Shown here in pieces: positions 15,978 to 23,250 of a DNA stretch of 64,000 nucleotides. The notes beneath the pieces were generated by a model that had not been told where the DNA came from, did no database searches, and was given only the letters and a program-made list of their open reading frames with translations. Location: assembly GCF_003286645.3 (NCBI RefSeq), contig NZ_CP127382.2, positions 1,674,001-1,738,000 on the forward strand. Direction: 5' to 3'. This stretch comes from Aerococcus tenax (GTDB taxonomy: Bacteria > Bacillota > Bacilli > Lactobacillales > Aerococcaceae). The position numbers and the translations under genes were made by a program. The stretch's first letter is position 1. Each line of letters starts with the position of its first letter.

Positions 15978-17102
15978 CTAGTTATGCTGGCTACTTTCTC
16001 TTTGGATAAAGTGGTCAGGATCGTAAACCGTGTCAATGGTTATATGATTTATATTATATTTTGCCACTAAGGAGCGGATTTTTTGTTTGAGGTCTTCTTG
16101 TTCATCAGCGGTTAAGCGACAAGTCAGGACGGTGACACTGGCCATATGTTGCTCTCCATCAGTTGACCAGATATGTAAGTGGGACAAACCATCAATATCA
16201 TCATCTAAGGCTAAGATTTGTTGACCAATGACTTGGGGGTCGATGCCTTCAGGAACCGCTTGGAGGAAAATTTTAGAAATGTTCAGAAAACGTGGGAAAC
16301 TTTGGCTGATAATCCAAACCGCAGTCAGAATCGACAAGAGTGGGTCAAGGAAATACCAATTGGTAAAGCGTAAAACCACTGAAAGAATCAGGATGGCTAC
16401 CCAGCCGAGGACATCTTCTAGGAGGTGGAGGTTGAGTAATTGTTCATTGGCTGACTGACCCTTATGCATCATCCAAGAGCAGTAACCATTAACTACCACT
16501 GCGAAAATGGCTACCCAGAACATTCCCGTCACGTGAACCGGTTCAGGATTAAAGAGCTTAGGAATCGAAGTAATCAAAATAAAGGCCGATCCGAATAATA
16601 GAAAGACTGCCGTAATCAGCCCCCCTAATAAAGAAAAGCGGCGGTAACCGTAGGAATAGCGGTTATCAGCTTCACGGTCAGAAATCTTTTCAAAGAACCA
16701 GGCAATAGCAATGGCTAGAACGTCGCCCGAGTCGTGGACCGCATCAGATAGGATGGCCGCACTGTTTAAGGTCCAACCAAAGAAGGCCTCAAAGACCGTA
16801 AAGAAGGCATTTAAGATGAGAACTATGCGCATCTTCTTGGCCGTTTCCTGGGTATTCTTAAAACGAAGTTGTTTGGCCTTATCTAATTCCAACTCTGCTG
16901 GGTCAAGGGCGACCAGGGAGAACTGTTCAAAGGCTAAAAAGCGACGTAGGTAAAGTAATTCTTCCTGGCGGTGCAAACGGACAATATCCTTGTCCAATTC
17001 AATAGCAAAGCCCTTGTCCTGGTTAAGGTCTTGGATTTGATGGGCCAGCCAATCATATTGGCTTTGGCTTTCGATACCGACAATCCTGTAAAGTGTTTCC
17101 AT
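15978..17102 (-). CDS. Cation diffusion facilitator (CDF) metal exporter
   Basis: 374 residues from METLYRIVGIES. CDF proteins export Zn2+ or related divalent ions by proton antiport. Six hydrophobic segments lie at about 90-290. The metal site in TM2 (SDAVHDSGD) and the HxxxD site in TM5 (HLLEDVLGW) are present. The C-terminal cytoplasmic domain (about 290-374) has HLHIWS. An unusual soluble N-terminal extension of about 85 residues precedes TM1. AGGAGA precedes the ATG at 17102; earlier in-frame ATGs (17159, 17132) lack sites. The ion is not determinable by eye. Confidence 0.88.
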   Translation of the reverse strand: METLYRIVGIESQSQYDWLAHQIQDLNQDKGFAIELDKDIVRLHRQEELLYLRRFLAFEQFSLVALDPAELELDKAKQLRFKNTQETAKKMRIVLILNAFFTVFEAFFGWTLNSAAILSDAVHDSGDVLAIAIAWFFEKISDREADNRYSYGYRRFSLLGGLITAVFLLFGSAFILITSIPKLFNPEPVHVTGMFWVAIFAVVVNGYCSWMMHKGQSANEQLLNLHLLEDVLGWVAILILSVVLRFTNWYFLDPLLSILTAVWIISQSFPRFLNISKIFLQAVPEGIDPQVIGQQILALDDDIDGLSHLHIWSTDGEQHMASVTVLTCRLTADEQEDLKQKIRSLVAKYNINHITIDTVYDPDHFIQRESSQHN

Positions 17103-17262
17103 GTTTTCACTCTCCTTATAATACCCTATCATATCATCATTTTCTTCCAGCACAAACAATAACTACCCTTGTAGTCCCAAGATTTTAAGTAAATTTAATT
17201 AATCGTTAAATAAAGTAGATCCCTATAAAACTAAAGCCAACAAAGTGAAAAACTCCCCTAAA

Positions 17263-17297
17263 TAAAAAAGACCCTGCCTTCACTAAGAGACAGGGTT
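17263..17297 (-). terminator. Terminator of the ABC transporter pair
   Basis: ACCCTG (17271-17276) and CAGGGT (17291-17296) form the base of the stem; the minus strand then runs CTTTTTTATTT. Confidence 0.75.
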
Positions 17298-17303
17298 AAG
17301 CAT

Positions 17304-18932
17304 CTAGCGCAAGACAAAGCGCTTAGGACCGATAAATTTCAACAAGAGATAGCCTAAAATAATATAGGCAATGATAAAGAGGTAAATTCCTAAAATCACC
17401 CGTGGCCCAATCGATTCAGCATTCATATAGAGCAGGTAAGGAATAAAGATGCTCAAGGACCGGATAATATTATAGAGGGGGCTCTTGCTTTCCAAGTTAG
17501 CGGTAAAGGGTTGGAGCCAGTAATATAAGTAGAGGTAATGGACGGTAAAGAAGACCATCACAACTACTTGACTAAGAAGTAAAATCCCCAATGGCAGTAA
17601 GCGTTGCCCGCCTAACTGGAAGTAGACCAGACTGGACCCTAACATTAAAACCAATAAGGTAGGTAAATTATAACGGAAACAGCGTTTAAAGCGAATCACC
17701 ATGGCCTCCGCTAAGAGGTCGGGATTGCGGTAATAATTGTTGTGCATCAAGTAGCGGTCCATATTGAAAAAGCAAAAACGGGTAAAGGATTCTCCAATAT
17801 TCAAGAAAAGGCAGGCATAGATCACCATCACCACCAAGTAGGTCTGGTAGGCTTTTTCCAAGTCGGCCTGGCTGATCTCTAGGTCACCATGGAAGAAGAA
17901 TTGGTAAACAAAGATTCCTCCACTGATTAAGGCAAAGAGGCCAAGAACGATCAGAAAGATAATCCGGCGTTGCTTGTTCAAGCGGTGGCCCAGTCGGTCA
18001 AAGAAGATGGCATTGATATAAGTTATCCCCTTTAAGTGGTCATAGTGGTCGGAAGTAGCGGAGACTTTGATATCTTCTGCTTCCACCTTGACATTGGCGG
18101 ACTGGGCATTAGTCACGGCCTGGTTAATGTTTCGGATGCTGTTATGGTTGATGCTTGACCGGGCCAGGGCCTGGTACTTATCAGATTTGGCTAGCCAATG
18201 AGCCCCGATCCCTGCCATGACCACTCCAGCGACCGCCGTAAGAGGATGGAAGAGCCAGTTAATCGGTAAGTGGAAGCTAGCAGCTTCTTCCATCAGCGAC
18301 AAGCCCACAAACAGTCCCCCAGAAACAAAAATCATAGCAATCATCACGATGGTAAAGGGCCGGTTAGGGACTTGGTGCTTGGGATTGACTAGCTTCAGGT
18401 AGAGGGCTTGGGCTAAGAGTCGTAAGCCGAGGAAAAAAAGAGTCATATTCATCCCACTAAAAAGGGAGAGGCCCATGGCTTTTAGCGCGATGGTCGCGGC
18501 TAGCCCGTAAAAAATCACAAAGTTCAAGCCTTCCATAAAGGTCATATTCAAGTAATAGCGTTTGGGATTCATCTTTAAGTAATAGATACAAAGCCGGTCA
18601 AAGGTTTGGTTGGGGTCAATTAACTTAACCCAAAAGGTCGCTAAGACTAAAGAGAAACAAAAGATGGCTAGCAAACGGACAGTATTTTCCTGCCCGGGGT
18701 CGCCAATAAAACCGAGGAGAAAGATGGCCCCAAAATAAAAGCTCTTGCCAAAGATTTGCTTAAAAATTTCCCCCACTGTGCCCAACCAAGTGGTCAGACT
18801 CTTGACATATTTGGCTTCAAACCAACGATTGGGAATATACTTACCGATCAGGGGAAGGCGTTGGAGATAGTAGAGGAAAACATTAAATGACCGGGTGGCT
18901 TTGAGCCGCTGTAAGAATTGATAGTTAGTCAT
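17304..18932 (-). CDS. ABC transporter permease, multi-span
   Basis: 542 residues from MTNYQFLQRL with about 11-12 hydrophobic segments and a soluble loop near residues 260-330 (SINHNSIRNINQAVTN). No recognised substrate motif. The ATG at 18932 overlaps the last codons of the ATPase gene by 8 nt and GGAGG is spaced 8-9 nt from it; the frame also opens three codons earlier. Coupling to the ATPase shows a two-gene ABC system. The direction and substrate are unknown; pairs like this are often exporters. Confidence 0.8.
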   Translation of the reverse strand: MTNYQFLQRLKATRSFNVFLYYLQRLPLIGKYIPNRWFEAKYVKSLTTWLGTVGEIFKQIFGKSFYFGAIFLLGFIGDPGQENTVRLLAIFCFSLVLATFWVKLIDPNQTFDRLCIYYLKMNPKRYYLNMTFMEGLNFVIFYGLAATIALKAMGLSLFSGMNMTLFFLGLRLLAQALYLKLVNPKHQVPNRPFTIVMIAMIFVSGGLFVGLSLMEEAASFHLPINWLFHPLTAVAGVVMAGIGAHWLAKSDKYQALARSSINHNSIRNINQAVTNAQSANVKVEAEDIKVSATSDHYDHLKGITYINAIFFDRLGHRLNKQRRIIFLIVLGLFALISGGIFVYQFFFHGDLEISQADLEKAYQTYLVVMVIYACLFLNIGESFTRFCFFNMDRYLMHNNYYRNPDLLAEAMVIRFKRCFRYNLPTLLVLMLGSSLVYFQLGGQRLLPLGILLLSQVVVMVFFTVHYLYLYYWLQPFTANLESKSPLYNIIRSLSIFIPYLLYMNAESIGPRVILGIYLFIIAYIILGYLLLKFIGPKRFVLR

Positions 18933-19629
18933 GGCCCTCATCCTCCACGCTCAAGGCTTCAATGAGGGACTGGTCAAAGTCCTCATCTTCCAGGGCGCTC
19001 TCAAAGTGGCGCAACTGGCCTTGGTGTAAAAGCACAATATCATCACAAATATCCTTGGCCAGTTGGATCATATGAGTGGACATGATCATAATATGATCCT
19101 TACCTAGGTCAAGGAGGAGGCGCTTAATTTCTAAACTGGAAATCACATCAATAGCAGTCAGGGGTTCATCGAGGAGGATAATTTTAGGTTTGGAAATCAA
19201 AAGGCAAAGAATGGCCAGCTTACTCTTCATCCCACTGGAGTAGCCCTTGATAATTCGGTGGCGATCCTCTTGACTAAAGCCCAAGCGGTCCAAGTAATCA
19301 TCAACGGAATAAGTATCCTTGGGGGCGTGGATATCCATGTAAAATTTGATGTATTCATAGCCTGTGAGAAAGTCCGGTAAATAATTTTCCGCAAAGACCA
19401 TGCCGATGTCTTCCGGCTCAATGGCTCTTTCTTGGCCATTCTCAACTAATTGAGCTTGCCCACCATCACTTTCCAAGTCCCCATAGAGGATACGAAAGAG
19501 GGTGGTCTTCCCTGACCCATTCCGGCCTAAGAGTCCGTAGATATGACCCGCTTCAAAAGTGTAAGTCGCCCCCTTGAGGACTTCTTGATCTTGAAAGCTC
19601 TTTTCGATATTTTCTAAGCGCAATTCCAT
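18925..19629 (-). CDS. ABC transporter ATP-binding protein
   Basis: 234 residues from MELRLENIEKSF. Walker A GLLGRNGSGKTT (about 33-44), Q-loop region, signature YSSGMKSKL (a variant of LSGGQ), Walker B ILLDEP and the H-loop (MSTHM) are all seen. GGAGG is 8 nt before the ATG at 19629. A much longer frame (to 19785) runs into a family-B repeat and is not credible. It pairs with the permease downstream. The YSSGMKSK signature is common in exporter-type NatA-like ATPases. Confidence 0.88.
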   Translation of the reverse strand: MELRLENIEKSFQDQEVLKGATYTFEAGHIYGLLGRNGSGKTTLFRILYGDLESDGGQAQLVENGQERAIEPEDIGMVFAENYLPDFLTGYEYIKFYMDIHAPKDTYSVDDYLDRLGFSQEDRHRIIKGYSSGMKSKLAILCLLISKPKIILLDEPLTAIDVISSLEIKRLLLDLGKDHIMIMSTHMIQLAKDICDDIVLLHQGQLRHFESALEDEDFDQSLIEALSVEDEGHD

Positions 19630-19714
19630 GCTGGTCGCCTCCATTTGTCTATTCAGCCCATGGGCCTTCTGTACTGCAAGTATAACAAAGAATGAAAGCG
19701 CCTTAAAGCCAAAA

Positions 19715-19827
19715 AGAGTGCGTGCTGACGACAAAAAGTGAAACGCTGGAAGAAATATGCGATAATTCTCGCAGAGGATTGACAAATATTACCGAAGTGG
19801 AGTTCACTTTTGTCAGCGAACAGGTTT
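19715..19827 (-). repeat. Family-B hairpin repeat
   Basis: One end AGAGTGCGTGCTGAC, other end GTCAGCGAACAGGTTT. Arms GCTGACGACAAAAAGTGAA and TTCACTTTTGTCAGC are complementary. Immediately beyond (about 19829-19870) lies a second fragment with GAGCGCGACAAGCGCG. It is upstream of the ABC ATPase gene. Confidence 0.6.
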
Positions 19828-19906
19828 AGAGAGAGCGCGACAAGCGCGTCAGAAGCGGACGCTTGCCCTAGCTTGTAAGAGGTTTTGGTTTAAAAATTGT
19901 AGATAG

Positions 19907-19934
19907 AAAAAAGCTGGAACCCTTGTCCCAGCCT
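19907..19934 (-). terminator. Terminator after DUF739-like gene
   Basis: Minus-strand GGCTGGGacaagggttCCAGC followed by TTTTTTC. Confidence 0.75.
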
Positions 19935-19949
19935 CTCTTCGTTTAATAA

Positions 19950-20189
19950 TTAATTATCATTTGTTTCTGCCTTATTTTCTTTAGGAGTAAAGAAATAACG
20001 GCCGATTTCTTCATGGTCGATATCCAATAATTCGCAAGACTTATAAATTTGTGATTGACTAAAAGACAAACCACCATTTAATTTCATGGACATAGTCGGC
20101 TCTGACAATTCCATTGCCTTGGAAAAATTCTTAACCGAACCATAAATCTCAATAATCCTGCCACGTAATTTTCGATAGTCGAATTCCAT
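19950..20189 (-). CDS. DUF739-like small helix-turn-helix protein
   Basis: 79 residues from MEFDYRKLRGRIIEIYGS. The stretch NFSKAMELSEPTMSMKLNGG is a helix-turn-helix like that of phage Cro/CI-type DUF739 proteins, and GRYFFTPKENK matches the usual end. The family is mainly known from phages as small regulators; no other phage gene is nearby. GGAG is 7 nt before the ATG at 20189, better than the upstream start at 20213. It has its own terminator and a leader of about 300 nt rich in stems. Confidence 0.75.
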   Translation of the reverse strand: MEFDYRKLRGRIIEIYGSVKNFSKAMELSEPTMSMKLNGGLSFSQSQIYKSCELLDIDHEEIGRYFFTPKENKAETNDN

Positions 20190-20213
20190 AAACACACTCC
20201 AATCCACATTCAC

Positions 20214-20512
20214 TTGTTAAAACTCATTCAATGACTTTAAGGGATAAGGATCATCGGCAGAAGTTATCCAAACTTCCTGCCAATTATTATGTGGACTTAT
20301 CCCAAGATTTTCTTAAGCCTCGCGTATTAAGTCTGATAAGGTGCTCTGTCTCAAGCATTCTTAAAGCCTAAGCACCAAAAGCTTGGCTCTAAGCCAAAGT
20401 TTGTTTGCCTTTATCAGCTGGTCCACTAATGAGTCCAAGGACCAACATCCTTAAGTCAACTGGGCTTCATTCACAGCCATTTTAATAAATGAGTGCCCAC
20501 TCACTTACTATA
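20214..20512 (-). ncRNA. Candidate structured leader RNA of the DUF739-like gene
   Basis: Non-coding, 300 nt. Several perfect or near-perfect stems are nested in order (window coordinates): 20420-20424/20439-20443 (GGTCC/GGACC); 20333-20341/20408-20417 (CTGATAAGG against CCTTTATCAG, one bulge); within it 20383-20388/20392-20397 and a GTGCT/AGCAC stem (20341-20345/20371-20375). Downstream comes 20241-20248/20296-20303 (GGGATAAG/CTTATCCC) enclosing 20256-20265/20271-20281. A TATAGT -10 (20507-20512) lies ahead. No Rfam class is recognised by eye. It could be a cis leader or a separate RNA. Confidence 0.45.
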
Positions 20513-20653
20513 CACTATTCTGTCTAAAAATCTATTAAAAGCCCTTCTAAATTAAGTTAAATTTAACAAATTTATTTTTTTCTTTAATAAATAACATCTT
20601 ACTGATTTTACCAGAAGATTTAGGGATTGTGCCAGCAATTTCCTTAAGAAAAT

Positions 20654-20677
20654 AAAAAAAGCGATCCAAAGACCGCT
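20654..20677 (-). terminator. Terminator of the tRNA cluster
   Basis: Minus-strand AGCGGTCtttgGATCGCT followed by TTTTTTATTTTC. Confidence 0.8.
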
Positions 20678-20701
20678 AGAAGGCTTGTTCTTATCAACTT
20701 A

Positions 20702-20775
20702 TCGGGAAGACCGGATTCGAACCGACGACCCCTACGTCCCGAACGTAGTGCTCTACCAAGCTGAGCTACTTCCCG
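20702..20775 (-). tRNA. tRNA-Pro (anticodon CGG)
   Basis: 74 nt cloverleaf with acceptor CGGGAAG/CTTCCCG, discriminator A and T-arm GGTTCGAATCC. The anticodon loop TTCGGGA in a CTACG/CGTAG stem reads CGG with G37. CCA is not encoded. Last of the seven genes, and separated from the other tRNA-Pro by a terminator-like hairpin. Confidence 0.93.
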
Positions 20776-20800
20776 TCATCGTAGACTTTTTAAGTAAAAT

Positions 20801-20823
20801 AAAAAGCGCCTTACTGACGCTTT
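20801..20823 (-). terminator. Terminator-like hairpin between the two tRNA-Pro genes
   Basis: Minus-strand AAAGCGTCagtaaGGCGCTTT followed by TTATTTTA. It would reduce transcription of tRNA-Pro(CGG) relative to the six genes upstream, or mark a processing site. Confidence 0.5.
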
Positions 20824-20831
20824 CCATCGAG

Positions 20832-20905
20832 TCGGGAAAACAGGATTCGAACCTGCGACCCCTTGGTCCCAAACCAAGTGCTCTACCAAGCTGAGCTATT
20901 TCCCG
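20832..20905 (-). tRNA. tRNA-Pro (anticodon TGG)
   Basis: 74 nt; acceptor CGGGAAA/TTTCCCG with discriminator A. The anticodon loop TTTGGGA reads TGG. CCA is not encoded. Confidence 0.95.
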
Positions 20906-20909
20906 GTAA

Positions 20910-20983
20910 TGCACCCAGCAGGATTCGAACCTGCAACCGCCTGATTCGTAGTCAGGTACTCTATCCAGTTGAGCCATGGGTGC
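20910..20983 (-). tRNA. tRNA-Arg (anticodon ACG)
   Basis: 74 nt; acceptor GCACCCA/TGGGTGC. The loop CTACGAA in a CCTGA/TCAGG stem reads ACG, the substrate for TadA inosine editing (tadA at 10620). CCA is not encoded. Confidence 0.95.
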
Positions 20984-20999
20984 TTGATCATTTAAACGG

Positions 21000-21089
21000 T
21001 ATGCCGAGGACCGGAATCGAACCGGTACGGTGTTTAACCACCGCGGGATTTTAAGTCCCGTGCGTCTGCCTGTTCCGCCACCCCGGCAT
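21000..21089 (-). tRNA. tRNA-Leu (anticodon TAA)
   Basis: 90 nt with a long variable arm (about GCGGTGGTTAAACACCGT). The anticodon loop CTTAAAA in a CGGGA/TCCCG stem reads TAA. Discriminator A. CCA is not encoded. Confidence 0.95.
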
Positions 21090-21116
21090 ATTAATTAATT
21101 CAAAGCCATTTGGCTA

Positions 21117-21188
21117 AGCGGAAGACGGGATTCGAACCCGCGACCCTCACCTTGGCAAGGTGATGTTCTACCACTGAACTACTTCCGC
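21117..21188 (-). tRNA. tRNA-Gly (anticodon GCC)
   Basis: 72 nt; acceptor GCGGAAG/CTTCCGC with discriminator T, usual for bacterial tRNA-Gly. The loop TTGCCAA reads GCC. CCA is not encoded. Confidence 0.95.
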
Positions 21189-21222
21189 ATTTGTAAGTCA
21201 ATACTAGGTATGCTTACAATAA

Positions 21223-21295
21223 TGATCCGTGGGAGGCTCGAACTCCCGACCCTCTGATTAAAAGTCAGATGCTCTACCAACTGAGCTAACGAATC
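21223..21295 (-). tRNA. tRNA-Lys (anticodon TTT)
   Basis: 73 nt; acceptor GATTCGT/ACGGATC with one G-T pair. The loop CTTTTAA in a TCTGA/TCAGA stem reads TTT. CCA is not encoded. Confidence 0.95.
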
Positions 21296-21299
21296 ATAA

Positions 21300-21372
21300 T
21301 GGAGAATGAGGGGCTCGAACCCCCGACATTCTGCTTGTAAGGCAGACGCTCTCCCAGCTGAGCTAATTCTCC
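21300..21372 (-). tRNA. tRNA-Val (anticodon TAC)
   Basis: 73 nt; acceptor GGAGAAT/ATTCTCC. The loop CTTACAA in a TCTGC/GCAGA stem reads TAC. First of the cluster, just after its promoter. Confidence 0.95.
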
Positions 21373-21418
21373 CTAAACCTTTGTCGTTTGGTCGCTGTCT
21401 TTATCAGACAACTATTAA

Positions 21419-21447
21419 ATAATACCACTATTCTGTATAAGCGTCAA
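21419..21447 (-). promoter_or_regulatory. Promoter of the tRNA cluster
   Basis: Minus-strand TTGACG (21442-21447), 17 bp, TATTAT (21419-21424) with TGG before the -10. The 11-mer ACAGAATAGTG ahead of the -10 recurs ahead of the TATAGT at 20507-20512. Confidence 0.75.
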
Positions 21448-21525
21448 GTGAATTTGACAAAAAAATTTACCTGGTCAGCTAAATTTTTTAGTCTTTGCGG
21501 ACTAATAAGCTAGGAGGTGTTTACT

Positions 21526-22239
21526 ATGCGACTTAGCCTAGCCTTTTTCTTTTTCGCTGCCCTAGCTTCTTGCCTGATGGCCTTTAGCCACCGTTACCTG
21601 AAAAAACTTCCCTTTCTCTGGGCCCGGTCTCAGTGCGACCAGTGTCAGGTCACTTTATCAGCTTTAGCCCTTATTCCCCTGGCCGGTTATTTTTTGTCAA
21701 GAGGACGGTGCTTCCACTGCCAGCATCCTATCGCCTGGACCTATCCCCTATTTGAAGGACTCTTTGCTCTCTTGAGTCTCTTGATCTTGGCCCGCTTTTC
21801 CACTGGGCAAGCGGCCTATCTGGTCACTCTCCATAGTCTCCTCTTTATTATGGCCATGACTGACCTGGAGGAAATGTGGGTGCCTGATCGTTTTCAAGTG
21901 CTCTTTTTCTTGAGCCTGCTTGCTTACCACGGCCTCTATACTCCGACTAGTCATTATCCCAGTCTCTTGATTCATCTTTTGGCCACTGGACTGGTCTTAG
22001 GTCTTTTGGTCTATCTCCTACCAGGAAGCTTGGGTGGAGCTGATATCAAAATTTTCCTCAGTTTGGCGCTCTTCTTTCCACCTAGGCTGTATCCTCGCTT
22101 TATCTGCCTAGCTTCCGGACTAGCTTTGACCTATCTTTTAATCAGCTCTTGGCTGAAACAACGTTCCTTAAAAGCCCCCCTGGCCTTTTTCCCCTTGATC
22201 TGGCTGGCCTTTGACCTGACCTTGATCTTGGCTTATTAA
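21526..22239 (+). CDS. comC: Prepilin peptidase (A24 family), ComC-like
   Basis: 237 residues. Aspartic prepilin peptidases cleave leader peptides of type IV pilin-like proteins, here probably those of the competence pseudopilus. N-terminal domain with paired CxxC motifs (CDQC and CFHC), then about six membrane spans. The two catalytic aspartates appear in MTDLEEMWVPD and in GGADIKIF. The ATG at 21526 has AGGAGG 8 nt upstream; a GTG three codons earlier overlaps that site. A family-A repeat follows it. Confidence 0.88.
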   Translation: MRLSLAFFFFAALASCLMAFSHRYLKKLPFLWARSQCDQCQVTLSALALIPLAGYFLSRGRCFHCQHPIAWTYPLFEGLFALLSLLILARFSTGQAAYLVTLHSLLFIMAMTDLEEMWVPDRFQVLFFLSLLAYHGLYTPTSHYPSLLIHLLATGLVLGLLVYLLPGSLGGADIKIFLSLALFFPPRLYPRFICLASGLALTYLLISSWLKQRSLKAPLAFFPLIWLAFDLTLILAY

Positions 22240-22300
22240 GTTTTATTCTTCTATAATTTTACTAGTTATTGAACAGGTTTATCTTAGTTAATAGTAATGA

Positions 22301-22471
22301 GCTGGAGTAGAGCTTTGAAATTAGTCGTTAGCCATGAGCAAGCAAGCGATGTGAATTATGGATCGTAGGCTTCGGCCGTACGAGCCGTTTAAAGCTCGCT
22401 AGGCGAGAGACCTTGGCTCGAGCCGGTGCCATGGCTTTTCAACGACTAAATTTCAAAACCGGAACGAAAGC
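22301..22471 (-). repeat. Family-A intergenic element
   Basis: Read on the minus strand it begins TTCGTTCCGGTTTTGAAATT, AGTCGTTGAAAAGCCATGGC and ACCGGCTCGAGCCAAGG. It ends TCATGGCTAACGACTAATTT then CAAAGC. Ends are imperfect inverted repeats shared with the copies at 264 and 11188. The interior includes GCGAGCTTTAAACGGCTCG and a GGCTCGTACGGCCGAAGCC-like palindrome. Confidence 0.6.
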
Positions 22472-22486
22472 TCACTAATATTTAAT

Positions 22487-22514
22487 AAAAAAGCTGGGAC
22501 TTGCTCCCAGCTTG
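22487..22514 (-). terminator. Terminator after the cobalamin adenosyltransferase gene
   Basis: Minus-strand AAGCTGGGagcaagtCCCAGCTT followed by TTTTATT. Confidence 0.85.
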
Positions 22515-22536
22515 GTTAATAAAATACTTTTGACTA

Positions 22537-23130
22537 CTAACTATCGTTGAGGTCAGCCTTGCTTAATTCACTTTCGTCATGGAAGACCTTACCACTCCGT
22601 TCATAGAGGATATCAGATAGGCCTACCTTAACATTGGCGAGCCGGGCTACTGCAAAGAAGTAGTCGGATAGGCGGTTAATAAATTTCAAAGCGACGGGAC
22701 TGGAACTTTCTTCACGCATAAAGGAAACAATATGACGCTCACAGCGGCGGGTTACGGTCCGAGCATAGTGTAAACGACTAGCTAAACGGCTACCACCGGG
22801 CAGGATAAAGGATTCCACCGCAGGCGCTTGAGGATTGTAGGTATCAATCCGTTCCTCTAACCAATCAATCGCGGCTTGTTTTAAGCGGTATTCACCCTTG
22901 CCCTCTGGCGTAGCAAAGTCATTCCCACAGTCAAATAAATACTGTTGGATTTGGATCAATTCCTCGTTTAACTCTGGCCATGATTCATTTTCGCTAATGG
23001 TCACACCAATCCATGAATTCAATTCGTCAACACTCCCATAGGCATTGACACGTAAGGAATCTTTAGGAACTTCCTGGCCACCGATAATCCGGGTCGTCCC
23101 CTTATCCCCTGTTCGGGTATAAATTTGCAT
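22537..23130 (-). CDS. ATP:cob(I)alamin adenosyltransferase, PduO type
   Basis: 197 residues from MQIYTRTGDKGTTRIIGG. It makes adenosylcobalamin from cob(I)alamin and ATP. The TRTGDKGTT nucleotide-binding motif, the VDELNSWIG helix, the RxxARTVTRRCER helix (about 142-154) and the late FINRLSDYFFAVAR segment are the PduO hallmarks. GAGGTG is 7 nt from the ATG at 23130. Directly downstream of nrdJ, which needs this cofactor, but beyond the nrdJ terminator. Confidence 0.93.
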   Translation of the reverse strand: MQIYTRTGDKGTTRIIGGQEVPKDSLRVNAYGSVDELNSWIGVTISENESWPELNEELIQIQQYLFDCGNDFATPEGKGEYRLKQAAIDWLEERIDTYNPQAPAVESFILPGGSRLASRLHYARTVTRRCERHIVSFMREESSSPVALKFINRLSDYFFAVARLANVKVGLSDILYERSGKVFHDESELSKADLNDS

Positions 23131-23190
23131 ATTAATCACCTCACTTACATTATAAAGTATTTCTCCAATAAATACGATTTAAATGGTGAT

Positions 23191-23225
23191 AAAAAAGCCA
23201 CTAAGTAGAAACTTAGTGACTTTTT
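23191..23225 (-). terminator. Terminator after nrdJ
   Basis: Minus-strand GTCACTAAGTttctACTTAGTGGC followed by TTTTTTAT; the stem has one G-T pair. Confidence 0.88.
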
Positions 23226-23250
23226 CTCATATATTATTAAAGTTATTTTA

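Noticed and set aside
19950..20189. Prophage remnant signalled by the DUF739-like gene
   Set aside because: No integrase, att-like duplication or other phage gene adjoins it, although tRNA genes are close.
20685..21054. Open frames across the tRNA genes on both strands
   Set aside because: They are translations of tRNA sequence (RIRTDDP-type artefacts).
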